A stretch of 64,000 nucleotides of DNA from assembly GCF_001434395.1 (NCBI RefSeq), contig NZ_AZFS01000054.1, positions 38,521-102,520 of the forward strand. The letters run 5' to 3'. A program made the position numbers and the translations under genes. The notes beneath the pieces are model-generated. The model was not told the DNA's origin. It saw only the letters and a list, made by a program, of their open reading frames with translations, and did not search any database. This DNA is from Levilactobacillus hammesii DSM 16381. Its GTDB lineage: Bacteria > Bacillota > Bacilli > Lactobacillales > Lactobacillaceae. Positions 18,691 through 28,989 of the stretch are shown here, one piece after another (position 1 is the stretch's first letter; every line of letters starts with the position of its first letter).

Positions 18691-19290
18691 TTAGATCTCT
18701 CCATTTTCGCCAGCAGTCCATTGGGCCGCCTTCAACCGCGTGCGAATCCGACTAAGCGATACCGGCGTGATCCCCAGATAGGACGCCACTAGTCGCAGCG
18801 GTACCCGATCCAAGATTTCCGGCTCATCCGTGGCAAGCCGCTGATAACGTTCAACCGGCGAGTCTTGTAGCTGGGTGAAAAAGATATTCCGATAGGCAAT
18901 GAACCGTTCGCAAACAAACCGCGTAATGGCCGGCTCAATCGTCGGATAACGCTGTTGAATACGGCGAAAGTCTGCTTTGCTCAGCATTAAGACGTCCGTT
19001 TCTTCAAAGCTTTCAATGGAAAAACCGCTGGGTTGGTCCAAGTAAAAGCTCTCAAAGGAGGAGACCATTTGATTCTCAAAGAAGAACTGTAACGTAATGT
19101 CACGCCCCCGACTGCTGTGCCAGAGTCTAAGGCCCCCTCGCCTAATAATCAGCAGTTCCGTCGCCACATCCCCCTCCAATAATAAGGTTTCTCCTGCCGC
19201 CACGTGTTTAGGCATAAATAAATCCTGTAAGGTCGCCCAGTGCTCCCCAATTTCCGGAAACTTTTGGGCCAAATACTTGGGAACTTGCAT
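18691..19290 (-). CDS. Crp/Fnr-family transcriptional regulator
   Basis: 199 aa. An N-terminal cyclic-nucleotide-binding-like beta roll (VAAGETLLLEGDVATELLIIRRGGLRLW), the long dimer helix, and a C-terminal winged helix (VPLRLVASYLGITPVSLSRIRTRL). No Cys cluster for an Fe-S centre is present, so it is not Fnr itself; the ligand is unknown. GGAGG lies 8 bases before the ATG. Divergent from a flavodoxin-fold quinone reductase; an inverted repeat in the shared 98-base gap suggests that the pair is a regulator and its target. Confidence 0.88.
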   Translation of the reverse strand: MQVPKYLAQKFPEIGEHWATLQDLFMPKHVAAGETLLLEGDVATELLIIRRGGLRLWHSSRGRDITLQFFFENQMVSSFESFYLDQPSGFSIESFEETDVLMLSKADFRRIQQRYPTIEPAITRFVCERFIAYRNIFFTQLQDSPVERYQRLATDEPEILDRVPLRLVASYLGITPVSLSRIRTRLKAAQWTAGENGEI

Positions 19291-19313
19291 CTTAACTTCC
19301 TCCTGCTGTCCGA

Positions 19314-19329
19314 CTTAACATTTGTTAAG
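19314..19329. promoter_or_regulatory. Inverted repeat in the divergent regulator/quinone reductase gap
   Basis: CTTAACA-TT-TGTTAAG, perfect 7-bp arms, 24 bases from the regulator start and about 20 bases ahead of the TATACT -10-like element of the reductase gene. Confidence 0.5.
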
Positions 19330-19388
19330 GCCATGCGCCTCACTTCCATTTATACTCTGGTTACTAACTAAAAGCGAGGTCCTTATTG

Positions 19389-19979
19389 ATGAAAACTGTT
19401 ATTATTTTTGATCACCCCTACACCGCAACCGCCGGACACAACGTCCCACATCACCGTTCTTTTCTCGCCGCCTTACTTCAAAGTGTCATGAAACAGTTAC
19501 GCGCCGAAAAGAGTGAAATTGATCTGATTGACCTACACGCGGACGGGTTCAACCCCGTCATGTCGGCCGCTGATCTAGCCAATTGGCGCCGCGGGTTACC
19601 CACCGATCCCCAGGTTGCCGACTACCAGCAACGCCTGCTCACGGCCGATCGCATCATCTTCATGTTTCCCGTCTGGTGGGAAGTCATGCCCGCGATGACC
19701 AAGGGATTCTTAGACAAAGTCTATGCCAAGGGACAACTATACGAGGCCCCGTCCATGAAAACGAAGTTGGTGAAACAGCCGAAGATCGACCTGATCACGA
19801 CCATGAGTACGCCTAACCTCATCTACCGTTGGCTATTCGGTGCGCCTCTGGCCAAGCTCCTCTTCCGTGGCACCTTTCTCAAGACGCGGCTGTGGCATTT
19901 CAAATGGCACAACTTCGCCCGTGTTGATCAAAAATCCTTGTCACAGCGTCAGGGGATTTTGCAAAATTTCAGGTTATAA
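19389..19979 (+). CDS. NAD(P)H quinone oxidoreductase / flavodoxin-fold reductase
   Basis: 196 aa protein of the Flavodoxin_2 (MdaB/NQO1-like) family that reduces quinones by two electrons using FAD or FMN. Visible features are the N-terminal strand and phosphate loop KTVIIFDHPYTATAGHNVPHHRSF, the MFPVWWEVMPAMTKGFLDKVYAKG flavin-contact stretch, and TTMSTPNLIYRW. The ATG at 19389 is 9 bases after GCGAGG; an in-frame TTG one codon earlier is less likely. Divergent from a Crp/Fnr-type regulator. Confidence 0.85.
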   Translation: MKTVIIFDHPYTATAGHNVPHHRSFLAALLQSVMKQLRAEKSEIDLIDLHADGFNPVMSAADLANWRRGLPTDPQVADYQQRLLTADRIIFMFPVWWEVMPAMTKGFLDKVYAKGQLYEAPSMKTKLVKQPKIDLITTMSTPNLIYRWLFGAPLAKLLFRGTFLKTRLWHFKWHNFARVDQKSLSQRQGILQNFRL

Positions 19980-20013
19980 AAAGAGCCCGACCAACTGTAT
20001 CTGGTCGAGCTCA
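19979..20013 (-). terminator. Terminator of the peptide-binding lipoprotein gene
   Basis: Stem GAGC.CGACCA / TGGTCG.GCTC with a T-run on the minus strand; it may also slow plus-strand transcripts leaving the reductase gene. Confidence 0.75.
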
Positions 20014-20026
20014 CTTGAAAATTCAT

Positions 20027-21673
20027 TTATTTTTCAACTGCCATCCACTGGTAACCGCGACTCATCCCAGCTGGGTTCCAGACATAACCGGAAACCTTGG
20101 CGTTCCACATTTCAACCGTTGCGGGTTGATACAGTGGAATAACCCCCTGCTGAGCCATCAACCGCTTTTCAGCGTTAACTAGGTCGTTGTACCGCGCTGC
20201 AGGCTGGTTAGCATCCTGATTTTCAGAGCGCTTCACATAATTATCGTACTGAGCATCGGAGAAGCCACCATTATTGTTGGTATTCCCTGTACTCATCAGC
20301 GATAAGAAGTTAATCGGATCGGCGAAATCCGCCCCCCAGTTAGTCAGTACCAAATCAAAGTTGCCGCTGTTGGAACGACTCAGCCGCGTCTTGTAAGGCA
20401 GCGTGCTGAGGGTCACCTTCACGTTGGGTAACTTTTGCAGATCGGCCTGAATATCCTGAGCAACCGTCTTGGTCACACTGGTATCATCGGCCATTAACGT
20501 CACGTTCAACGATTTGGTGCCACTGGCCTTCAAACCTGCCTTCATCAGCGTCTTCGCCTGCTTCAAATCGTAGGTCACCCCACTCTTCACGTAGGCGTCC
20601 TTGGCAAAGTCGGCTTTGGTCTTAGGATTCTGCATAAGGTTTTGTGAAACGAAGCCTAACGGTGCCTTAGATCCATCCCGCAGGACGTTCTTGGCCAACT
20701 GTTCCTTGTTAATCGCCATAGACAAGGCCTGACGAACCTTCAGATTACGCAGGGCCTTGACCCGCTTCTGGTTCATCTGCATGTAGTAGGTTGACCCACC
20801 AACAAACGTCTTCATATCCTTGTTGTTCTTCAGGTTAGCCACTTGCGTCCCGTCCAAGGTCGTTGCGTCCAGCTTCTTTTGTTGATACAGATTCAAGCCA
20901 GTTGAAGGATCAGCAACCACCTGGAAGTTCATCTTCTTTAAGGTAATCTTCTTTTTATCCCAGAACTTGGTGTTCTTCACCAACTGCCAGTTCTGATCGG
21001 TTCCTTGCCACTTGGTCATCACAAAAGGCCCATCGTAGGCGGTCTTTTCGCTGGAATGGCCGTAGCTCTTCCCATACTTATCGACCACACTTTGTTCCTG
21101 TGGGAAGAAGGTTGGAAAGGCCAGCAGTAGCTTGAAGTAAGCGACTGGCTTGCTCAATGTCACTTCTAGTTTATACTTTCCGACCGCCTTGACCCCCAGT
21201 TGACTCGGTGCCAATTTGCCGCTTTGAACCTGACTATAATTCTTAATTCCCGCCATCAGATAGGCATACTCTGCGGCCGTCTTAGGATTAACGGTCCGCT
21301 GCCAGGAGTAAACGTAGTCCTTGGCCGTGACCGTCTTACCATCGTTCCAGCGGTTATCATGGCGCAGGTTAAAGACGTAGGTCTTCCCATCCTTGCTAAC
21401 CGTGGTCTTAGTGGCCATCGCGTTGATTAATTTCTCATTTTTACCCAAACGATACAATCCCTCTTGGGTGTGATACAACTGCGTCAGACTCGTCGAATCC
21501 GCTGCCTTGGACACATCCAAAGTCGTCACTTCGGACTTTGTGGCCAGCTTAACCTCTTGATCTGCCGCCAATTTACCTGATTGACTGGATGTTGTTGTTT
21601 TCCCGCAAGCAGCTAAACCGCCCACGACCAACGCTGTCACACCCAGTAAAATACCAAAATGCTTTCCTCTCAA
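20027..21673 (-). CDS. Oligopeptide ABC transporter substrate-binding lipoprotein (OppA-like)
   Basis: 548 aa. A lipoprotein signal ending in the lipobox LAAC (Cys at about residue 23) anchors it to the outer membrane face. The SBP_bac_5 fold is shown by LATKSEVTTLDVSKAADS, YVFNLRHDNRWNDGKTVTAKDYVYSWQR, RNLKVRQALSMAINKEQLAK and FDLVLTNWGADFADPINFLSL. It should capture peptides for an Opp permease. The start is TTG, 8 bases after AAGGAG. No oppBCDF genes are adjacent, so it is a stand-alone binding protein. Confidence 0.92.
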   Translation of the reverse strand: MRGKHFGILLGVTALVVGGLAACGKTTTSSQSGKLAADQEVKLATKSEVTTLDVSKAADSTSLTQLYHTQEGLYRLGKNEKLINAMATKTTVSKDGKTYVFNLRHDNRWNDGKTVTAKDYVYSWQRTVNPKTAAEYAYLMAGIKNYSQVQSGKLAPSQLGVKAVGKYKLEVTLSKPVAYFKLLLAFPTFFPQEQSVVDKYGKSYGHSSEKTAYDGPFVMTKWQGTDQNWQLVKNTKFWDKKKITLKKMNFQVVADPSTGLNLYQQKKLDATTLDGTQVANLKNNKDMKTFVGGSTYYMQMNQKRVKALRNLKVRQALSMAINKEQLAKNVLRDGSKAPLGFVSQNLMQNPKTKADFAKDAYVKSGVTYDLKQAKTLMKAGLKASGTKSLNVTLMADDTSVTKTVAQDIQADLQKLPNVKVTLSTLPYKTRLSRSNSGNFDLVLTNWGADFADPINFLSLMSTGNTNNNGGFSDAQYDNYVKRSENQDANQPAARYNDLVNAEKRLMAQQGVIPLYQPATVEMWNAKVSGYVWNPAGMSRGYQWMAVEK

Positions 21674-21702
21674 ACGACTCGCTCCTTATCTTATTTTTTC
21701 TG

Positions 21703-21737
21703 GCCGCCACGCCATCCAAATGGCTTCCTGGCGACCA
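21703..21737. repeat. Inverted repeat upstream of the lipoprotein gene
   Basis: CGCCA.GCCAT-ccaa-ATGGC....TGGCG, in the leader of the OppA-like gene. No T-run follows; an RNA hairpin or operator, function unknown. Confidence 0.4.
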
Positions 21738-21812
21738 CCCTTTGTTCAATGTCAGACATGGCTAGACGCCAACGTTTGTCACGTCTAACCCATTCTCGCG
21801 TTTTGCCGATTC

Positions 21813-21850
21813 AGCAAGAGACAAAATAAGAACCATCACCAGCGTGACGG
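21813..21850 (-). terminator. Probable weak terminator of prs
   Basis: Imperfect stem (AGA.CC.TCAC / GTGA.GG.TCT) followed on the minus strand by TTATTTTG. Confidence 0.4.
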
Positions 21851-21860
21851 CTCTCGTCAT

Positions 21861-22847
21861 TTACTGCTTATGTTGCTTCAAGGCTTTGTGAAAGAGTGAA
21901 TCCACGGGTTCTTGGTGATAGATAAGATCCATCGCCTTCCCGAATAAGTCGCCAACTGACAAGACGACAAACTTGTCACTCTTCTTCTCGTCTGGTAGCT
22001 GAATGGAATCGGTGAAGACCACCTTTTCAAGCGGCGAGTCTTCAATGCGTTCCGTGGCTTGACCAGAAAGAACGGCATGGGTGGCACAGGCGTACACATC
22101 GGCGGCCCCTGCCGCCTTCAATGCCCGCGCCGAAACGGTAATCCGAAGGGCGGTATCAATGATATCGTCAACTAGAATGGCTCGCTTCCCCTTGACATCC
22201 CCAATAACTGCATCGGGATGAGCCGCGTTCTCCTTGTCGTCCCGATTATCAATAATGGCAATCGGTGCGCCCAACAGTTCGGCTAAACGCCGTGCTCGGC
22301 TCACACCGGCGTGGTCGGGTGCCACCACAACAAAGTTATCGTTGGGCATTTCAGCGTTATCTTCAAAGTAGCTAGCCAAGAGCCGGTCGCTTTGCAAATG
22401 ATCCACCGGAATGTCAAAGAACCCTTGTAGTTGGGCAGCGTGCAAGTCTAAGGCAATGACCCGGTTGACGCCATCCATTTGGAGGAGTGACGCAATCAGC
22501 TTCGCGGTAATGGGTTCCCGTGAACGTGCCTTACGGTCGGCCCGTGAATACCCATAGTAAGGAATGACCACGTTGATCTTATCAGCACTGGCCCGCCGTG
22601 CGGCATCCACCATAATCAAAAGTTCCATCAAGTTCGTGTTAACTGGATCGGACACCGATTGAATGATGAACAATTGGTCACCACGAATACTTTCATCGAT
22701 ACTAATCTGAATTTCACCGTCACTAAAGTGCTTGATCGTTGCCTTACCCAGCTCAACGCCCGCAGCTTTAGCGATTTTTTCAGCGAGTGGCCGGTTTGAA
22801 TTCAGTGCAAAAACTTTCATTCTGCCAGCTTCGACATGTTCTGCCAT
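21861..22847 (-). CDS. prs: Ribose-phosphate pyrophosphokinase (PRPP synthetase)
   Basis: Makes PRPP from ribose 5-phosphate and ATP for nucleotide, His and Trp synthesis. 328 aa. The ATP-site and flexible-loop motifs are present ([37 protein letters not shown]), as is [22 protein letters not shown]. The PRPP loop reads [12 protein letters not shown] where most class I enzymes have DTAGT (see findings). The ATG at 22847 is 5 bases after GGGAGG; the longest frame starts 25 codons earlier without a ribosome site. Its own promoter gives a leader of about 175 bases. Confidence 0.93.
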   Translation of the reverse strand: MAEHVEAGRMKVFALNSNRPLAEKIAKAAGVELGKATIKHFSDGEIQISIDESIRGDQLFIIQSVSDPVNTNLMELLIMVDAARRASADKINVVIPYYGYSRADRKARSREPITAKLIASLLQMDGVNRVIALDLHAAQLQGFFDIPVDHLQSDRLLASYFEDNAEMPNDNFVVVAPDHAGVSRARRLAELLGAPIAIIDNRDDKENAAHPDAVIGDVKGKRAILVDDIIDTALRITVSARALKAAGAADVYACATHAVLSGQATERIEDSPLEKVVFTDSIQLPDEKKSDKFVVLSVGDLFGKAMDLIYHQEPVDSLFHKALKQHKQ

Positions 22848-23027
22848 AACAGCCTCCCAGTGGGTTTCCCCAAATTCGTTTATATTTTTAAGTGTGCACC
22901 CGTGCTTAACGTTTGCGTCCATCAGCGTTCACACTAACGGCCACCGACCGACACTACTTTCTGTGCTCAGGGGCGACCAGACAGCCGCGACGAAACCAAC
23001 GTGCACGATGCATGATTTACTGTTTAC

Positions 23028-23056
23028 ATTATCGCAATCTTTGCCTGGAAACGCAA
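23028..23056 (-). promoter_or_regulatory. Promoter of prs
   Basis: TTGCGT (23051-23056), 17-base spacer, GATAAT (23028-23033) on the minus strand, directly behind the recD2 stop. Confidence 0.6.
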
Positions 23057-23073
23057 CGATTCGCGCCGCACTT

Positions 23074-25608
23074 TTAGTTTGTTGCCATGAATTGTGCTGG
23101 TGTGATCCCCTGCATCCCAATCATGGGATCGACCTGGCGACTGAGAACCAGCTCCGGTGTTAAGCGATAGCTGGCCGGTTCAGCCGGTGCCGATTCCGAC
23201 GATGAAGGCGTTTGCGCGTCGTCACTAGCGTTCGCCACCGTTTTCTCATCTTTGGTCGGCGATTCTTCGCTTGGTGCCGCAGATGTGGTTGCTGCCGCTG
23301 GGGCCGGCGTGACCGTGTCCGGTGCCAGCACGCCCTGAATACGCGCCGTCAGCGTCGTATGCCGATTAACTGACAGATTATTGACACAAGCCGCAAAGGC
23401 ATTAGGCTCTCCCAGTAAAATCAACATATCCGCTGCCCGCGTCACCGCCGTGTAGAGCAGATTACGCTGCAACATCCGATTGTATTGACCCACCATTGGC
23501 AGAATCACCATTTTGAATTCAGACCCCTGTGACTTATGAATCGACATGCAATAAGCCAAGGTCAACCGATTCCAGTCGTTTCGTGAGTAGGTCACTTCCG
23601 TCTGTTCAAAGGCAATCGTCAGTTGGTCCGCCTTGAGCTTCTTGTCTTTAGCGCTCAAATCGATCCCCGTAATGGTCCCAATGTCGCCATTAAAAACATT
23701 GTTTTCCGGACTGTTCACCAGATGGAGCACCTTGTCACCGATTCGGAATTTCTGATTGCGAAATTCAACTTCCTTGGTTCTTTCCGATTTGCGCGGATTG
23801 AGGATATCTTGCAAGACCACATTCAACCGGTCAATCCCGGCTGAGCCCCGATACATGGGGGCCAGCACCTGAATGTCGCTGGCCGTGAAGCCCTTGGCAT
23901 GTGCCTTTCCTACAATCTGGTCGATCACACTCTCCACTTGATTAGCGTGACAGGGAATAAACGACCGGTCCGGTTGGTTCTGGGTAAAGTCTGCTGGCAG
24001 CTGCCCCTTCTTAATGGCATGGGCCAGCGGAATGATGGATGACCCATCCCCCTGCCGATAAATCGTATCCAACTGGATCTTTTGTAGTTGGTCGCTAGCC
24101 AGCAGGTCGTGAAAGACCTGTCCCGGCCCCACGGAAGGAAGCTGATCCTTATCCCCCACAAGAATGACCTGCATGCCGACGGGAACCGCCCGCAAGAGGG
24201 TCTTCATTAAGTAAACATCCACCATCGACGTCTCATCGATAATCAATAAGCCACCCTCTAGGTCCTTGGTGGCGGCAGCATCGAGGTCTTCCTCGCGTCC
24301 CGTCAGGCCCAGCAAACGGTGAATGGTGCTGGCCGGCAAGCCGGTCGACTCACTCATTCGTTTGGCGGCCCGACCCGTGGGTGCTGCCAAGAGAATCGGA
24401 AATGGTTTTTCCTTATACTCATTAATGTCGAGGGACACCTCATGCAAGCGAGCATAGAGGTTAACCAGCCCCCGAATAATCGTCGTTTTCCCGGTCCCGG
24501 GTCCACCAGTCAGCAGCATCACCTTGGCCTTAACCGCTGCGGTTAGCGCCGTGGTCTGTGACTCATCGTAAACAATGTCCGCCTGCTTCTCCACGATCCG
24601 TAACTGTTTGGCAATCGCTTCGTCATTGAAACGTTCCGTGTCGTCGCCACCCTGCAACAAGCGCTGCAGGTGCTCCGCAATCTGCCATTCGGCATCGTAC
24701 AGCGTCTTCAGGTAGATCCGTTGCTCATCCCCCACGACCTTCTGTTGCTTCGCAAGTTCTAGCAACTGATCGGCAATGTCCGGCGGGTTCAGTCGGACGT
24801 TCCGCGAGTTTTCTAAGAGACTCAACGTGTTGGCTAGCAACGGTTTGGCCGTCGTATAGGTATCTCCATTGGCCACCGACAAATCCGTCAGCGTCTGCAG
24901 CAAGCCCGCCCGTAAACGCTCGGGGCGATCCGCTGCGTAGCCCAACTGGGTCGCAATCTGATCGGCTCGTTTAAAGCTAACACCGGTGATGTCTTCGGCC
25001 AACTGGTAAGGATTGTCGTGAATGACATCCAAGGTCTTGGCCTCATACCGATTATAGATTGCTGCAGCCAACGTACTCCCAAAGCCATACCCGTTCAGAC
25101 CAATGATAATCTGTTCCATCCCGTTATTCGTCTGAAGCTGACTGACCAGCGTTGCCACCACCTTGGGGGACAAACCCAACGGCGTCAACACGGCACTATC
25201 GTTGAGAATCTTTTCAATCGCATTCGTTCCCAGTTGATCCACGATTTTTTCCGCGGTCTTTTTTCCTAAACCAGGGAAGTCCTCACCACTCAAATAAGCA
25301 ATGACCCCGCTACGAGAAGTCGGTGTCTCATTCTGATAATTATCCGCCTGAAATTGCACGCCGTACTTCGGATGTTCCACCTTCTTACCGGTAAACCGGT
25401 AGCTAACATCATCCTTCACGTCCGCAAAGTTTCCCGTCACGACGATTTCATCCTCGTGCCAGTCCAGGCTGGTCTCGGAAACCTTCACCAACATGACCTT
25501 GTAAAAGCTATCCTGACTCGCAAAGAAGACCGCACTGACGGTGCCGACCACGTAATCAGCCTGATCGCCGTGATCCGTTGCGAATAAGTCTAGTGATTCG
25601 GATGCCAT
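23074..25608 (-). CDS. recD2: RecD2-type 5'-3' DNA helicase
   Basis: 844 aa SF1B helicase of the RecBC-independent RecD2 type, involved in replication-fork and repair processes. An N-terminal OB-like and helix-hairpin-helix region (LSGEDFPGLGKKTAEKIVDQLG) precedes the motor: Walker A LLTGGPGTGKTTIIRGL at about residue 350, Walker B LLIIDETSMVDVYLM, motif III VGDKDQLPSVGPGQVFHDLL, and motif VI region AYCMSIHKSQGSEF ... LLYTAVTRAADML. The last 100 residues are a low-complexity Ala/Pro/Ser/Glu tail. AAGGAG lies 8 bases before the ATG. Third gene of the phosphatase-TPR-recD2 unit. Confidence 0.95.
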   Translation of the reverse strand: MASESLDLFATDHGDQADYVVGTVSAVFFASQDSFYKVMLVKVSETSLDWHEDEIVVTGNFADVKDDVSYRFTGKKVEHPKYGVQFQADNYQNETPTSRSGVIAYLSGEDFPGLGKKTAEKIVDQLGTNAIEKILNDSAVLTPLGLSPKVVATLVSQLQTNNGMEQIIIGLNGYGFGSTLAAAIYNRYEAKTLDVIHDNPYQLAEDITGVSFKRADQIATQLGYAADRPERLRAGLLQTLTDLSVANGDTYTTAKPLLANTLSLLENSRNVRLNPPDIADQLLELAKQQKVVGDEQRIYLKTLYDAEWQIAEHLQRLLQGGDDTERFNDEAIAKQLRIVEKQADIVYDESQTTALTAAVKAKVMLLTGGPGTGKTTIIRGLVNLYARLHEVSLDINEYKEKPFPILLAAPTGRAAKRMSESTGLPASTIHRLLGLTGREEDLDAAATKDLEGGLLIIDETSMVDVYLMKTLLRAVPVGMQVILVGDKDQLPSVGPGQVFHDLLASDQLQKIQLDTIYRQGDGSSIIPLAHAIKKGQLPADFTQNQPDRSFIPCHANQVESVIDQIVGKAHAKGFTASDIQVLAPMYRGSAGIDRLNVVLQDILNPRKSERTKEVEFRNQKFRIGDKVLHLVNSPENNVFNGDIGTITGIDLSAKDKKLKADQLTIAFEQTEVTYSRNDWNRLTLAYCMSIHKSQGSEFKMVILPMVGQYNRMLQRNLLYTAVTRAADMLILLGEPNAFAACVNNLSVNRHTTLTARIQGVLAPDTVTPAPAAATTSAAPSEESPTKDEKTVANASDDAQTPSSSESAPAEPASYRLTPELVLSRQVDPMIGMQGITPAQFMATN

Positions 25609-25626
25609 CTGCTCGTCTCCTTTTCG

Positions 25627-26322
25627 TTATGATTGTGTTTGGTCTTTTTGGCCCTTTTGGGTTTGAATAAACCGTTCAATATCGGCTAATTTTTTCTGAC
25701 CCTTCTCAAAATAATCCGGGTCTAATGCCTTAGCCGTCTTGAAATAAGCCGCGTAGTCTTCACCCTGCACCATCGCCACTAAACCACGATCAAAATTAGC
25801 GCGACCATTGTGCGCATCCAATTGTAAAACTTGATCGTAATACTGGGCGGCCTGCGCCATGTTTCCCAGTGCCAACAGGTTCTCAGCCACAACCTGCAAC
25901 GTCGCAACGTCTTTGGTCTGACTGCCTAATGCCGTCAGACCAAAGACCAAGGCCCGTTTATGGTCGCCACTCGCCATGTAGCTCTGTGCCATCATGAGGT
26001 AGCCGGCGCCCTTCAACTGCGCGCCTAACTGATCAAACTGGGCAATTGCCTTCGTGTAATCCTGAGCCGCATAGTAGACGTTGCCCAAGCCATAGTGCAA
26101 TTTTTCAACGGCTGCCGGTTGCGCAGCAAATAGCCCCAGCGCCTTCATGAGCAATTCCTCGGCCTGAGCGAAGGAATTGAGATCAACCAGGACCGTTGCC
26201 AGTTCGTAGTATGCCTCGACATCCCCCGGATGGGAATCAATCCGTTGGACTAATTGATGAACCATTTGTTCGGAGCGTTGCTTATCTTGGTCACGCCCTT
26301 GATTCGTGTGTTGTTCCGTCAT
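25627..26322 (-). CDS. Tetratricopeptide-repeat protein
   Basis: 231 aa with four or five TPR units (DVEAYYELATVLVDLNSFAQAEELLMKAL; LHYGLGNVYYAAQDYTKAIAQFDQL; LMMAQSYMASGDHKRALVFG; VAENLLALGNMAQAAQYYDQVLQLD). No signal peptide or catalytic domain, so a cytoplasmic scaffold is likely. It lies between the histidine phosphatase and recD2 at short spacing. The start could be the ATG at 26322 (about 8 bases after AGGTGAT) or in-frame codons 2-4 positions earlier. Confidence 0.85.
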   Translation of the reverse strand: MTEQHTNQGRDQDKQRSEQMVHQLVQRIDSHPGDVEAYYELATVLVDLNSFAQAEELLMKALGLFAAQPAAVEKLHYGLGNVYYAAQDYTKAIAQFDQLGAQLKGAGYLMMAQSYMASGDHKRALVFGLTALGSQTKDVATLQVVAENLLALGNMAQAAQYYDQVLQLDAHNGRANFDRGLVAMVQGEDYAAYFKTAKALDPDYFEKGQKKLADIERFIQTQKGQKDQTQS

Positions 26323-26342
26323 TTTCATTATCACCTAATTCT

Positions 26343-27002
26343 CTAGATCGTATCGGTCGGCGATGCAGCCGCCGTTAAGAAGCTCGTGTCATTCCAGTCA
26401 CGCAATTCAAAGTGCTGGCCACCATCAGTGGTCTCTAACACCGTGACACTCGTATTACGAATGCCCCCACGTTTGCGAAGATCGGGTAGCGGTGTCCCTA
26501 GTAAAGCATTAATTTCGGCATTCAGGGCGGCCCCATGACTCACGATTAAAACATTAGCCGTGGGCTGTGGGTTAGCCGCTACAATGGTCTGAATCCCAGG
26601 TGTCATCCGATCGATGACCTCCTGGAATGTTTCCCCACCAATCCGGCTGGTATCGTACTGGTCGGGATGATTACGAAAGGCATCTAATTCGGCTGGAAAC
26701 TGCTGTTTGACGTCATCAAAAGCCATCCCTTCAAGCTGGCCGAGATGAAATTCCTCGAGCCGGCTCATCAGGGTCAGCGGCACATGTTGATGCAACTCCT
26801 TAACGACGTGTTGCGCCGTAATTCGGGCCCGCCGAATGGGACTCGAATAGGCGTGCTGAAAGCGCGTGTGTCGCAGAAAGCGGCCCACCTGGACCATTTG
26901 CTGGTAACTCTCGGTCAGTAGCTCAGAATCGCCACCAGCCCCCTGAAACCGACCCTCCAAGTTCCACTGTGTCTTGCCGTGACGTACAAAGTATAATTTC
27001 AA
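26343..27002 (-). CDS. Histidine phosphatase family protein (phosphoglycerate-mutase-like)
   Basis: 219 aa. The catalytic RHG motif is at the N-terminus (KLYFVRHGKTQWNLEGRFQG), with SSPIRRARITAQHV, the acid residue in LEEFHLGQLEGM, and the second His in VLIVSHGAALNAEI. The family includes cofactor-dependent mutases and broad phosphatases; this short form is more likely a phosphatase. The frame opens at a GTG at 27038 without a ribosome site. The TTG at 27002, about 9 bases after a GGCAGG site, gives the standard MKLYFVRHGKT start. First gene of the recD2 unit. Confidence 0.85.
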   Translation of the reverse strand: MKLYFVRHGKTQWNLEGRFQGAGGDSELLTESYQQMVQVGRFLRHTRFQHAYSSPIRRARITAQHVVKELHQHVPLTLMSRLEEFHLGQLEGMAFDDVKQQFPAELDAFRNHPDQYDTSRIGGETFQEVIDRMTPGIQTIVAANPQPTANVLIVSHGAALNAEINALLGTPLPDLRKRGGIRNTSVTVLETTDGGQHFELRDWNDTSFLTAAASPTDTI

Positions 27003-27162
27003 AGCGCTATGCCTGCCTTCCCCATAATCTTTTCTCACACTTTATGCGATAAACGACTGTCACCCACCTTACCGAGTCACCCCAAACGCGCACGCACCGT
27101 ATCTAACGATAACTCGGTTGGCTTACGCTTGGCGACCCAGGTAGAAACAGTCACATCACCCT

Positions 27163-27190
27163 ATTATGCCAGTTTTTAGGCGATTTTCAA
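27163..27190 (-). promoter_or_regulatory. Promoter of the phosphatase-TPR-recD2 unit
   Basis: TTGAAA (27185-27190), 16-base spacer ending TGG, CATAAT (27163-27168) on the minus strand; the leader is about 155 bases. Confidence 0.5.
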
Positions 27191-27210
27191 AGAAACTGGT
27201 ACGAAAAATC

Positions 27211-27246
27211 TAAAAACCCCCTAACGATAATTTCGCTAGGGGGTTA
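27211..27246 (-). terminator. Terminator of mnmA
   Basis: AACCCCCTAACG / CGCTAGGGGGTT stem (one mismatch) followed by T's on the minus strand. Confidence 0.85.
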
Positions 27247-27299
27247 TCTGTCAGATTATTTAATCGTTAATAGTTCAATCGCCCTCGGCTGGTTGACCA

Positions 27300-28442
<1,143 letters not shown>

Positions 28443-28498
28443 TCATTCAGATTCTGGAGAATCTACGATTTGAAGGTCGCATAAATCCAGTATTGCCT

Positions 28499-28527
28499 AG
28501 TTTACCCATTTTGGAATCGTTTTGCAA
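28499..28527 (-). promoter_or_regulatory. Promoter of mnmA
   Basis: TTGCAA (28522-28527), 17-base spacer ending TGGG, TAAACT (28499-28504) on the minus strand. Confidence 0.6.
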
Positions 28528-28592
28528 GCCTGGTGTTTCCTTCCAGAAAAACCGGGGCACTTTGCCCATAACGGCTTGCAAAATGCCCGATT

Positions 28593-28639
28593 AAAAAGCA
28601 TCAGGACTCGTCAAATGATTGGCCAGCCCTGATGCTTTT
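28593..28639 (-). terminator. Terminator after the DUF1831 gene
   Basis: Perfect 12-bp stem AAAAGCATCAGG / CCTGATGCTTTT around a 22-base loop; T's on both sides. Confidence 0.75.
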
Positions 28640-28643
28640 CTAT

Positions 28644-28988
28644 TTAAGCTTTCTTCTGAATAATCTCACGGTCAATCAGGTTCTGCAGAATAAAGTGATA
28701 CTGTTCCACATTTCCCTCAGCGTGAGTACCCTTAAAGATGTTGACCCGTCGGTTACCGGAAGCGTTGGTCGTGGACATCTTGAATCCACTCAGATCCTTG
28801 GCCACAACGACCCGCAGCATCTGGTTGCGATTGTAGGGTGAGGTTGGATCCACTGATCGTTCCAACGTGTAGTTACCCGCGTTAGACAGTTGGAAACCCA
28901 CATCCTTCAAGGCATACGCCTTCACATTCGGATTTAATTCATAAGTATCGGTGTCACCATCAACTTGCATTTGCTTTTCAAATAACAC
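28644..28988 (-). CDS. DUF1831 family protein
   Basis: 114 aa, small and soluble (LFEKQMQVDGDTDTYELNPNVKAYALKDVGF ... YHFILQNLIDREIIQKK). Members are confined mainly to lactobacilli and relatives and commonly follow the cysteine desulfurase gene; the function is unknown. The start is GTG, 1 base after the desulfurase stop and 9 bases after GAGG, so it is translationally coupled. A link to sulfur trafficking is inferred from position only. Confidence 0.85.
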   Translation of the reverse strand: MLFEKQMQVDGDTDTYELNPNVKAYALKDVGFQLSNAGNYTLERSVDPTSPYNRNQMLRVVVAKDLSGFKMSTTNASGNRRVNIFKGTHAEGNVEQYHFILQNLIDREIIQKKA

Positions 28989-28989
28989 G

